A program made the translations under genes and the position numbers. The notes beneath the pieces were generated by a model that saw only the letters and a list, made by a program, of their open reading frames with translations, had not been told where the DNA came from and did no database searches. A stretch of 5,780 bases of DNA. Origin: Sphaerochaeta sp. Its GTDB lineage: Bacteria > Spirochaetota > Spirochaetia > Sphaerochaetales > Sphaerochaetaceae. Within the stretch, counting starts at the first letter, position 1. Each line of letters starts with the position of its first letter. This document shows positions 1 through 5,780 of the stretch, in pieces. The stretch lies in the NCBI GenBank assembly GCA_023228445.1, contig JALOBD010000133.1, forward strand, positions 1 through 5,780, read 5' to 3'.

Positions 1-66
1 TTGTCCTTCACCAATATTTTAGATACCATGGGCTTTAGTGTAACCAAACGAATCGTGCTTCGTTAA
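1..66 (+). CDS. C-terminal tail of an upstream gene, possibly tamB (partial, 5' end outside window)
   Basis: Reading in frame from base 1, 21 sense codons end at a TAA at 64-66. The encoded tail begins LSFTNILDT and ends KRIVLR. It is too short to identify from sequence. The idea that it is the end of a TamB-like (DUF490) translocation and assembly protein is an inference from gene order, because a tamB-like gene precedes bamA in Treponema pallidum and many other diderm bacteria. The stop lies 23 bases before the bamA start, so the two genes are probably in one operon. This short stretch is about 38% GC, clearly lower than bamA, but 66 bases is too little to build on. It could instead be a chance open frame, although the tight spacing to the bamA ribosome binding site argues for a real gene end. 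Confidence 0.5.
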   Translation: MSFTNILDTMGFSVTKRIVLR

Positions 67-72
67 GGGTGC

Positions 73-80
73 AGAAGGGG
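73..80 (+). promoter_or_regulatory. Ribosome binding site of bamA
   Basis: The purine-rich AGAAGGGG sits 9 bases before the ATG at 90. It decides the start: an in-frame GTG at 69 would add seven residues but overlaps this site and has no Shine-Dalgarno sequence of its own. Starting at 90 also gives a clean signal peptide (MRRESRR followed by a hydrophobic core). Confidence 0.8.
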
Positions 81-89
81 ATATACATC

Positions 90-2633
90 ATGAGAAGAGA
101 GTCGCGGCGCTTGTTTCTGTCCATCATTGTCTTGCTGACCATGGCACTTACCGTGCTCAGCGGTGCCGACAACCAACCGTGGTACTACGGCAAACGCATC
201 GCACTCTTCAACAACCACAACCTCGTCCACGTCGAGGAGAGCACGATCCTCGACCTGCAATACGAGTATGTGGGCAAGACCTTCAGTGACGCACTCTTTG
301 ATGAGTTGCAGTCCAAACTCTACGATCTGGACAGCTTCCTCTACTTCTTTGCCGATGCCGCCCGTACCGGCGAGGGGGACAACGAGCTGGCCATCGACTT
401 CACCTTTTACGAGAAGCCGTACATCACAGGCCTCTCGATCGAAGGCAACAGCGGCATCAAGACCAAGGACATCACCGCAGCTCTGCTGGCAAAGGAGGGG
501 ACCTTCCTCGACGAGCAGCTCATCGCCCTCTCCAAGGAGAAGGTGCTGACCCTCTACCGGGAGAAGGGGTATGCCGATGCTACCATCGAGAGCGAGAGCG
601 TTGTCGATGAAGATGCGCTGTTGGCAAGCCTTGCCTTCACCATCGACGAAGGGTTGCAGAAGCGTGTCGGTCAAATTGAATTCGAGGGCAACGACCACGT
701 CGGACGCGAGGTGTTGGTCAAGCAGCTGGTCAGCAAGGCGGTCAGTTACTTCAACAGCGGCTACTACAACCCCGCCACCATCGAGAGCGACAAGGAGAAG
801 ATCGTCGCCTACTACCAGAGCAAGGGGTACATCGATGCCCACGTCACCGAGGTGAAGATCGCAGACATCAGCGGCGAGGATGAGAAGTATCAGCGCCTCA
901 GGCTCACCTACATCGTCGACGAGGGGGATGCGTGGTTCTTTGGCGGTATCTCGGTTGAGGGCAACACCGTCTTCAGCGACGAGCAGTTCGCAGCGTTGGT
1001 GACAATGAAGGAGGGTGCCCCGCTTGACCTTGGCCGGGTGCAGAAGGAGGTGACCCAGGTCACCGACCTCTATTGGAACAACGGCTACATCTTCAACCTG
1101 ATCTCCACCGATGAGATCCGCGATGTGGAGAACCACACCATCGCCTACCGCCTCATCGTCCAAGAGAACCCGCAGGCCATCATCGAGGAGATCCGCATCG
1201 AAGGGTTGACCAAGACCAAACCGCACGTCTTCGAGCGCGAGCTGGTCTTCGGTGTCGGTGATGTCTTCAGCAAGGAGAAGCTGATCCGCAGCGCCCAGAA
1301 CATCTACAACACCCTCATCGTCACCGATGTGCAGTTCGACATCGTCAGCGGCAAGGAGGAGGGCACCGTAGTGCCGATCTTCACCGTCACCGAGGGCAAC
1401 CAGATGGACATCCAGTTCGGTGCAACCTTCGGCGGCAACGTCGATGGCTTTCCCGTCAGCGGATTTTTGCAGTGGTCGGACAAGAACCTCGGCGGGACCG
1501 GCCGTGACCTGGCCATCGCCACCAACCTCAGCCCCGACACCCAGAACATCTCGATCTCCTTCAGTGACGGCTGGGTGGGCGACCGCCGCTGGTCCAACGG
1601 CTTGTCCTTCAGCTTCGAGCGGAGCCAGAAGTCCAACGCCCTGCAGCGGGGCGAGGGCAGCGCCTACTACACCGGCCATGGGGATGAAGAGGCTTATCCG
1701 CTGGGCTACCTCTCCCAGGCTGCCTACGAGGCGGCTGGCCAGGCACTGCCGGAGAGCCAGGACCTGATGCAATACGACTACTACCGCATCTCACTGGGTT
1801 ACAACACCGGCTACACCTTCATGTTTGTGCCCGGCTCCTTGACCATCGGAGGGGGCTTGAGCATCGGGCTCAACTACGCCTCCTACGAAGATCACATCTA
1901 CGACCCGTACGAGAAGTTGATCTGGCGCTACCACCAGCGGTGGCAGTTCTCAAACCGCCTCTCCCTCTCCTTCAGCTGGGATGGTCGGGACCGCATCGAG
2001 AACACGAGCCGTGGCTACTACCTCAACCAGGGCTTCACCTACGCCGGTGGCATCCTCGGCGGACTCTCCAACTATATCCGCACCACATCCAGTGCGAGTG
2101 CCTACACGACGCTCTGGTCGTACAATCTTGACGATAGGCCGGCCAATGTCGTGCTTGGGGCGACCACCACCGTAAGTGCGATGCTCAAGCAATACTACCG
2201 GAATGCCGACACCGACGAGTGGGGGTGGTATGATGCGAAGATGGGAGCCACCCGGTACGAGATGCTCTACATCGACGGCATGAACATCGGTCGCGGCTTC
2301 AATGTCGTCTTCGACCAGGCGTTCCTGTGGGACAACCAGCTCTCTGTCAGCTGGCCGCTGGCGCAGAATGTGCTGGCCGCTGAGGCATATGTGAGCGCCA
2401 CCGGGGTGAGCCCTGACTTGAAGGCCATCGGCTTTGACGATCTGGCCTGGTACTTCAGTGCGGGAGCGGGCATCAAGCTGAAGGTGCCCGGCTTCCCCCT
2501 CGGCCTCTATCTGGTCAAGAACGCCACGTATATCGATGATACCTTCTCCTGGAAAGGAGGCAACTTCTTCAAGGGCAAGGGTGAGAACAGTGGCCTGTCC
2601 CTCGTGCTGGCCATCACGACGACGTTGTATTGA
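90..2633 (+). CDS. bamA: Outer membrane protein assembly factor BamA (Omp85 family)
   Basis: BamA is the central subunit of the BAM complex; it folds and inserts beta-barrel proteins into the outer membrane. The 847-residue product is close to the usual size (about 810 in E. coli). Residues 1-26 form a Sec signal peptide: basic MRRESRR, a hydrophobic core, then a likely cut after S24-G25-A26. There is no lipobox cysteine. Five periplasmic POTRA repeats follow, at roughly 34-110, 111-189, 190-280, 281-360 and 361-438. Repeats 2-5 open with the typical I-x-[VI/F]-[EG]-G pattern (LSIEGN, IEFEGN, ISVEGN, IRIEGL). The membrane barrel covers about 439-847. It has the early NLGGTGR motif (466-472), an RGF motif at 735-737 matching the conserved loop-6 (V/I)RG(F/Y) signature, and a final strand ending in an aromatic residue (TTTLY), as expected of a BAM substrate. 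The gene lies directly downstream of a probable tamB end and touches mutS. It appears intact. Family assignment is firm; orthology to treponemal Tp92 is inferred from gene order. Confidence 0.95.
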   Translation: MRRESRRLFLSIIVLLTMALTVLSGADNQPWYYGKRIALFNNHNLVHVEESTILDLQYEYVGKTFSDALFDELQSKLYDLDSFLYFFADAARTGEGDNELAIDFTFYEKPYITGLSIEGNSGIKTKDITAALLAKEGTFLDEQLIALSKEKVLTLYREKGYADATIESESVVDEDALLASLAFTIDEGLQKRVGQIEFEGNDHVGREVLVKQLVSKAVSYFNSGYYNPATIESDKEKIVAYYQSKGYIDAHVTEVKIADISGEDEKYQRLRLTYIVDEGDAWFFGGISVEGNTVFSDEQFAALVTMKEGAPLDLGRVQKEVTQVTDLYWNNGYIFNLISTDEIRDVENHTIAYRLIVQENPQAIIEEIRIEGLTKTKPHVFERELVFGVGDVFSKEKLIRSAQNIYNTLIVTDVQFDIVSGKEEGTVVPIFTVTEGNQMDIQFGATFGGNVDGFPVSGFLQWSDKNLGGTGRDLAIATNLSPDTQNISISFSDGWVGDRRWSNGLSFSFERSQKSNALQRGEGSAYYTGHGDEEAYPLGYLSQAAYEAAGQALPESQDLMQYDYYRISLGYNTGYTFMFVPGSLTIGGGLSIGLNYASYEDHIYDPYEKLIWRYHQRWQFSNRLSLSFSWDGRDRIENTSRGYYLNQGFTYAGGILGGLSNYIRTTSSASAYTTLWSYNLDDRPANVVLGATTTVSAMLKQYYRNADTDEWGWYDAKMGATRYEMLYIDGMNIGRGFNVVFDQAFLWDNQLSVSWPLAQNVLAAEAYVSATGVSPDLKAIGFDDLAWYFSAGAGIKLKVPGFPLGLYLVKNATYIDDTFSWKGGNFFKGKGENSGLSLVLAITTTLY

Positions 2634-2638
2634 CCATG
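2630..2638 (+). promoter_or_regulatory. bamA/mutS stop-start junction (probable translational coupling)
   Basis: The bamA stop TGA (2631-2633) is overlapped by a possible TTG start (2630-2632) and followed two bases later by ATG (2636-2638), both in the mutS frame. The 20 bases upstream show no Shine-Dalgarno-like purine run, so ribosomes finishing bamA probably reinitiate here. The layout is read directly from the sequence; coupling is inferred. Confidence 0.6.
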
Positions 2639-5230
2639 GATGAACGCACTCTGCCAACCCCCATGATGGCCCAATACCATCAGATCAAGGAGCAACACCA
2701 GGACTCGATCCTCTTCTTCCGCCTCGGTGACTTCTACGAGATGTTCGAAGAGGATGCCATCACCGTCAGCGCCCTGCTCAACCTCACCTTGACCAAGCGC
2801 AACAACATCCCGATGTGCGGCATCCCCTACCATGCTGCCAAGAGCTACATCAAACGCCTGCTCGACGAAGGCAAGAAGATTGCCATCTGTGAACAGACCG
2901 AGCTCAGCGAAGGGGGCAGGGGGCTGGCAAAACGGGAGGTGGTTCAGGTCATCACTCCGGCCACTGTCGTCGAGGATGACTACCTCGACAGTGGCAGTGA
3001 CTCCTTCATCCTTGCCCTCTCGCTCGTTGGTGGAGAAATCTCCACCGCCTACGCCGACCTCTCCAGCGCCCAGTTCTTCCTCAGACCCATCGAACGGGAC
3101 AGCCGATACCTCGCACTCGGTGGTCTGATCGAAGAGATACGGCCCACTGAGATCCTCGTCAATGAGGACGAGTACTTTGCCGACAGCCGCTTCAAGGAGA
3201 TCATCGACGGCTCTGCATCGATGGTCACCAAGCTTCCCTCCTGGCACTTCACCATCGCAGAGGGTGGCAAGCGGTTGGCGGCCCACGCCCAGACGGCAAC
3301 CCTCAAGGGCTTTGGCCTTGACGGCGAAGAGGCGGTCCTCTCCCCTGCGGGGGCGTTGATCTGGTACTTGGGCGAGACTGCGCGCACAAGCCTCTCCCAC
3401 CTCGACGGCTACACGCTCGTCGATGAGGAGCAATACCTCCTCATCGATGAGTCGAGCCGACGCAGCCTTGAACTCTTTTCCAACCAAATCGACCGCTCAT
3501 CCCGCTTCTCGCTCTTCGCCTCGATCGACAAGAGCCGTACCAGCATGGGCTCTCGCAAGCTCAAACGCTGGTTGGCCAGCCCGCTCACCGATGTCGATGC
3601 GATTCTCTTTCGCCAGAAGTGGGTCAGCGCGTTCGTCGCTGACAAGGGTGAACTGAACCGGGTACGCACCCATCTCAAGGGGGTGCTCGACCTTGAACGG
3701 TTGACCAGCCGCATCAGCATGGGGAGGAGTCTGCCCAAGGACCTGGTGGGCATCTCCATCACGACAAAGGCCTTCTTCTCGATCATGGAGGCGCGATATA
3801 CCGAACTCTTGGACCCATTCATCGACCAGGACCGATTGGTCGCCCTCCTCGAGCTCTCGCGCACCATCGACCGGGCCATCGATGAGGGGTGGCAGGGCTC
3901 CTTTGAGGAGGGGAGGGTGATCCTCGATGGCTTTGACGCGCAGTTGGACGAGAAACGCTCCTTGAAGGCAGGCGGCAGGCAGCTGCTCTCCGGCTATCTG
4001 GAGGAGGTCAAGGCAGCGACGGGCATCACGACCATCAAGCTCTCCAGCAACAAAATCCACGGCCACTTCCTCGAGGTCTCCAAGACCCAGGCCTCCAAGA
4101 TGCCCGCCACCTTCTGCCGCAAGCAGACGCTGGTCAACGCCGAACGCTACACCAGCGATGAACTCATCGCCCTTGAACAACAGATCCTGCAAAGCGTCGG
4201 TGAGGCCGAGGCACGGGAGCGCGTCGTCTACGAAGAGCTCGTTGAGCGTGCCAACGGGGCCCACCAACTGCTTTTTCACGTCAGCTCCTTTCTCAGCGAT
4301 CTCGACGCACTCGCCTCTATGGCCTGGTGCGCCATCGAACACGCCTACTGTAGGCCGACCTTCACCGATGAGGATCGGATCCTCATCAAGGAGGGACGCC
4401 ATGTGGTGGTGGAACAGTACCTTGGCGTCGGCCAATTTGTCGCCAACGACTTGACGATTCACCCCGGTGGTGAGCGCTTTTGCCTGATCACCGGCCCCAA
4501 CATGGCTGGAAAATCCACATTCCTGCGCCAGACCGCCCTCATCGTCATCCTCGCCCAGATGGGTGGATGGGTACCGGCCAAGGAGGCGACGCTGGGCATC
4601 GTCGACCGCCTCTACTGTCGTGTCGGATCGAGTGACAACCTCGCCCGCGGTGAATCGACCTTCCTCGTCGAGATGCAGGAGGCTGCCCACATCCTCAACA
4701 CGGCCAGCCGCCGCTCATTGGTCATCGTAGATGAGCTCGGACGCGGGACGAGCACCCAGGACGGGATGGCCATCGCCTACGCGGTGATGCAGGACCTCAT
4801 CGACCTCGGCTCCAAGACCCTCTTTGCCACCCATTACCATGAGCTTGCCCAGACCGATACGAGCCGGGTGCAGCTGCTGACCCTCGAGGTCAGTGAGAGC
4901 GGTGGAAAGATCCGCTTCCTCAAGCGGGTCATCGAGGGAATAGCCAACTCCTCCTATGGTCTGAACGTGGCACGCATGGCCGGCATCAGACGCGATGTAC
5001 TGCAACGGGCACGCAGGTTCCAGAAGCAACACTTCGCCGAGTACGACCTCGGCAGTCGCCAGGGCGACCTCTTCACCCAGGCCGGCCTTGATGAGTTTGA
5101 TGGGCCGGCCATCGCAGAGGATGAACAAGAGGCGCTCGAGCGCCTGCGTACATTCTCGGTCGAACACTCCTCCCCGATCGACGCCCTGCTGTTGATCCGT
5201 GAACTACAGGGACTACTCAAAGATTCTTAA
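2636..5230 (+). CDS. mutS: DNA mismatch repair protein MutS (MutS1 type)
   Basis: MutS binds mismatches and small loops in newly replicated DNA as a dimeric sliding clamp and starts repair with MutL. The 864 residues fit the bacterial MutS1 length (E. coli 853). Near the N-terminus GDFYEMF carries the mismatch-wedging Phe33 and Glu35 (E. coli Phe36/Glu38), and GIPYHA follows in the same domain. The connector domain is at about 120-250. The lever and clamp domains span about 260-560, including LIDESSRRSLELF and the T-S-M-G-S-R-K-L segment. The ATPase domain has Walker A GPNMAGKST at 620-628 (Lys626), Walker B VIVDELGRGTST at 696-707 (Asp699, Glu700) and the THYHEL switch with His733. QGDLF at 809-813 fits a beta-clamp binding motif, and the C-terminus ends in the helical PIDALLLIRELQ segment. 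ATG 2636 is chosen as start; an in-frame TTG at 2630 overlapping the bamA stop would add two residues. No Shine-Dalgarno sequence precedes either, so translation is probably coupled to bamA. No mutL is present in the window. Confidence 0.97.
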   Translation: MDERTLPTPMMAQYHQIKEQHQDSILFFRLGDFYEMFEEDAITVSALLNLTLTKRNNIPMCGIPYHAAKSYIKRLLDEGKKIAICEQTELSEGGRGLAKREVVQVITPATVVEDDYLDSGSDSFILALSLVGGEISTAYADLSSAQFFLRPIERDSRYLALGGLIEEIRPTEILVNEDEYFADSRFKEIIDGSASMVTKLPSWHFTIAEGGKRLAAHAQTATLKGFGLDGEEAVLSPAGALIWYLGETARTSLSHLDGYTLVDEEQYLLIDESSRRSLELFSNQIDRSSRFSLFASIDKSRTSMGSRKLKRWLASPLTDVDAILFRQKWVSAFVADKGELNRVRTHLKGVLDLERLTSRISMGRSLPKDLVGISITTKAFFSIMEARYTELLDPFIDQDRLVALLELSRTIDRAIDEGWQGSFEEGRVILDGFDAQLDEKRSLKAGGRQLLSGYLEEVKAATGITTIKLSSNKIHGHFLEVSKTQASKMPATFCRKQTLVNAERYTSDELIALEQQILQSVGEAEARERVVYEELVERANGAHQLLFHVSSFLSDLDALASMAWCAIEHAYCRPTFTDEDRILIKEGRHVVVEQYLGVGQFVANDLTIHPGGERFCLITGPNMAGKSTFLRQTALIVILAQMGGWVPAKEATLGIVDRLYCRVGSSDNLARGESTFLVEMQEAAHILNTASRRSLVIVDELGRGTSTQDGMAIAYAVMQDLIDLGSKTLFATHYHELAQTDTSRVQLLTLEVSESGGKIRFLKRVIEGIANSSYGLNVARMAGIRRDVLQRARRFQKQHFAEYDLGSRQGDLFTQAGLDEFDGPAIAEDEQEALERLRTFSVEHSSPIDALLLIRELQGLLKDS

Positions 5231-5301
5231 TCTAGTCTCACAGTCCAGTAATGCCACAATAAGAGATATTCATACGGAAATAATTCAATAAAACACAAAT
5301 A

Positions 5302-5318
5302 CCTAGTATTTCCCTAGG
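5302..5318. repeat. Short inverted repeat (CCTAG / CTAGG)
   Basis: CCTAG at 5302-5306 pairs with CTAGG at 5314-5318 around a 7-base spacer, 10 bases upstream of the candidate -35 box. An overlapping alternative pairs AGTATT (5305-5310) with AATATT (5321-5326). There is no T tract after either, so a terminator is unlikely. A regulator-binding operator is possible by position, but a 5-bp palindrome can arise by chance. Confidence 0.3.
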
Positions 5319-5327
5319 CCAATATTC

Positions 5328-5356
5328 TTGTCACATCGCCGGCTCTGGCATAGACT
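5328..5356 (+). promoter_or_regulatory. Candidate sigma-70-type promoter for the downstream gene
   Basis: A -35 box TTGTCA (5328-5333, five of six consensus bases) and a -10 box TAGACT (5351-5356, four of six) are separated by exactly 17 bases. A/T-rich DNA lies upstream. Transcription would start near 5363 and give a leader of about 44 bases. Position, spacing and the following strong ribosome binding site support it; the -10 box is only moderate. Confidence 0.6.
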
Positions 5357-5374
5357 TTGAGCAACGGTCAGCCA

Positions 5375-5388
5375 CACAGCAGGCTGTG
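5375..5388 (+). other. Hairpin in the 5' leader of the last gene
   Basis: CACAG (5375-5379) and CTGTG (5384-5388) form a perfect 5-bp stem around a CAGG loop. It begins about 12 bases after the predicted transcript start and ends 5 bases before the AAGGAG. A competing stem, CAGCC (5369-5373) with GGCTG (5382-5386), uses some of the same bases. It could protect the 5' end of the mRNA or tune translation, but no known riboswitch or leader family is recognised. Confidence 0.35.
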
Positions 5389-5393
5389 AACCG

Positions 5394-5399
5394 AAGGAG
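5394..5399 (+). promoter_or_regulatory. Ribosome binding site of the last gene
   Basis: AAGGAG, a near-perfect Shine-Dalgarno sequence, lies 7 bases before the ATG at 5407 and fixes that start. It is stronger than the sites of bamA or mutS in this window, suggesting a well-expressed product. Confidence 0.85.
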
Positions 5400-5406
5400 T
5401 CACACC

Positions 5407-5780
5407 ATGAACAAGAGAGTTGTCATGATCGGTCTCTTCGTCCTCCTTGCCTCGCTTTCCCTCAGTGGCGGTATCGGTACGGTTACCGTTACGGGGTTCT
5501 ATACGATGGCAGCGGGCACCGAGACGTATTATATCGGCGCACCCTTTGAGAGTGAGAGTAAATTCAATGATTTCGGTGTCAAAGTGCAGGGAACCTCATT
5601 CTTCTCACCAACGAGCCCGTTCGGCCTCTCCTATGCGGCCTCAGCCTCAAAGACCCTCTCATCGACCATGAATGGCACTGCCTATGACGCGACATCCGAT
5701 CCGTGGGCCTGGGCATTCGGTGGAGGAGCGACGTTCAGGATCTCCAAATCCAGTGAAATGTACTTTGAGGTAGGGGCGGG
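5407..5780 (+). CDS. Secreted, probable outer-membrane beta-barrel protein (partial, 3' end outside window)
   Basis: The first 124 codons are present; the frame is still open at the window end. I do not recognise the family. The protein starts MNKR followed by a hydrophobic stretch (V5 to L19) and small residues SGG at 20-22, which is a Sec signal peptide with a probable cut between about residues 18 and 24. No cysteine is visible, so it is not a lipoprotein. The mature part is rich in Gly, Ser, Thr and aromatic residues and has several alternating, amphipathic segments typical of transmembrane beta-strands (T25-T33, F72-L84, W100-I112, M118-A124). This suggests a small outer-membrane barrel, which would be a client of BamA; the function and strand count are inferences. 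It has its own candidate promoter and strong ribosome binding site, so it is probably not in the bamA-mutS operon. A periplasmic beta-rich protein is the main alternative. Confidence 0.7.
   Translation, partial: MNKRVVMIGLFVLLASLSLSGGIGTVTVTGFYTMAAGTETYYIGAPFESESKFNDFGVKVQGTSFFSPTSPFGLSYAASASKTLSSTMNGTAYDATSDPWAWAFGGGATFRISKSSEMYFEVGA

Larger units (their letters stand above)
5231..5406. other. AT-rich intergenic region between mutS and the next gene
   Basis: This 176-base gap has no coding potential that I can support. Bases 5231-5340 are about 36% GC, against clearly GC-rich neighbouring genes. The first part holds A/T-rich tracts (5279-5300). The second part holds a candidate promoter, a leader hairpin and a ribosome binding site, listed separately. 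No stem followed by a run of T is visible after mutS, so there is no clear intrinsic terminator; transcription may end by Rho or read through. Confidence 0.7.

Noticed and set aside
69..89. GTG at 69 as the bamA start
   Set aside because: It lies three bases after the upstream stop, has no ribosome binding site, and overlaps the AGAAGGGG that serves the ATG at 90.
63..1772. A 569-codon open frame on the minus strand opposite bamA
   Set aside because: It is antisense to a well-supported BamA, has low-complexity Leu/Val/Asp/Gly content, no recognisable domain and no ribosome binding site. Long antisense frames are expected where the sense codons are GC-rich at third positions and rarely contain TTA, CTA or TCA in the opposing phase.
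2507..3487. A 326-codon minus-strand open frame spanning the bamA/mutS junction
   Set aside because: It crosses two real genes in the antisense direction, with no promoter, ribosome binding site or recognisable motif.
3497..4690. A 397-codon open frame on the minus strand opposite mutS
   Set aside because: It runs antisense through the conserved MutS core, and its translation resembles no protein family. It is a codon-bias shadow.
5221..5233. AGATT-CTT-AATCT hairpin at the end of mutS as a possible terminator
   Set aside because: The stem is five mostly A-T pairs with a three-base loop and no T tract follows, so it is too weak for an intrinsic terminator.
5447..5671. A 74-codon plus-strand frame inside the last gene
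   Set aside because: It is out of frame with the ATG at 5407, which has a strong ribosome binding site and a signal peptide. The alternative is rich in Arg, Ser and Pro, typical of a shifted frame.

Overview
The window is the end of a cell-envelope biogenesis operon running into a DNA repair gene, followed by the start of a separate transcription unit. All genes are on the + strand. The order is the last 21 codons of an unidentified gene (possibly tamB), then bamA (outer-membrane protein insertase), mutS (mismatch recognition ATPase), a 176-base AT-rich gap holding a good candidate promoter, and the first 124 codons of a secreted protein that looks like an outer-membrane beta-barrel.

The organism is most likely a spirochaete, perhaps a relatively GC-rich Sphaerochaeta-like lineage. 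In Treponema pallidum the BamA orthologue (Tp92, TP0326) follows a TamB-like gene (TP0325) and precedes skp/ompH (TP0327) and mutS (TP0328), as I recall that locus. Here the same neighbours occur, but bamA and mutS directly abut and no skp lies between them. The assignment rests on gene order and general protein character, not on a search, so the genus is uncertain.

Layout: 1-66 tail of the upstream gene; 90-2633 bamA, with a signal peptide, five POTRA repeats and a 16-strand-type barrel; 2636-5230 mutS with all mismatch-binding and ATPase motifs intact; 5231-5406 non-coding, with the promoter and a leader hairpin; 5407 to the window end, a truncated envelope protein gene. bamA has its own strong ribosome binding site, while mutS has none visible and is probably translated by coupling to bamA. 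The two genes do not share a pathway, so their linkage looks like co-transcription. The last gene could encode a client of the BamA machinery, but it has its own promoter.

I see no mobile element, CRISPR array, tRNA or rRNA, and no convincing new biological system. The points most worth a second look are the missing skp, the coupled mutS start and the leader of the last gene.
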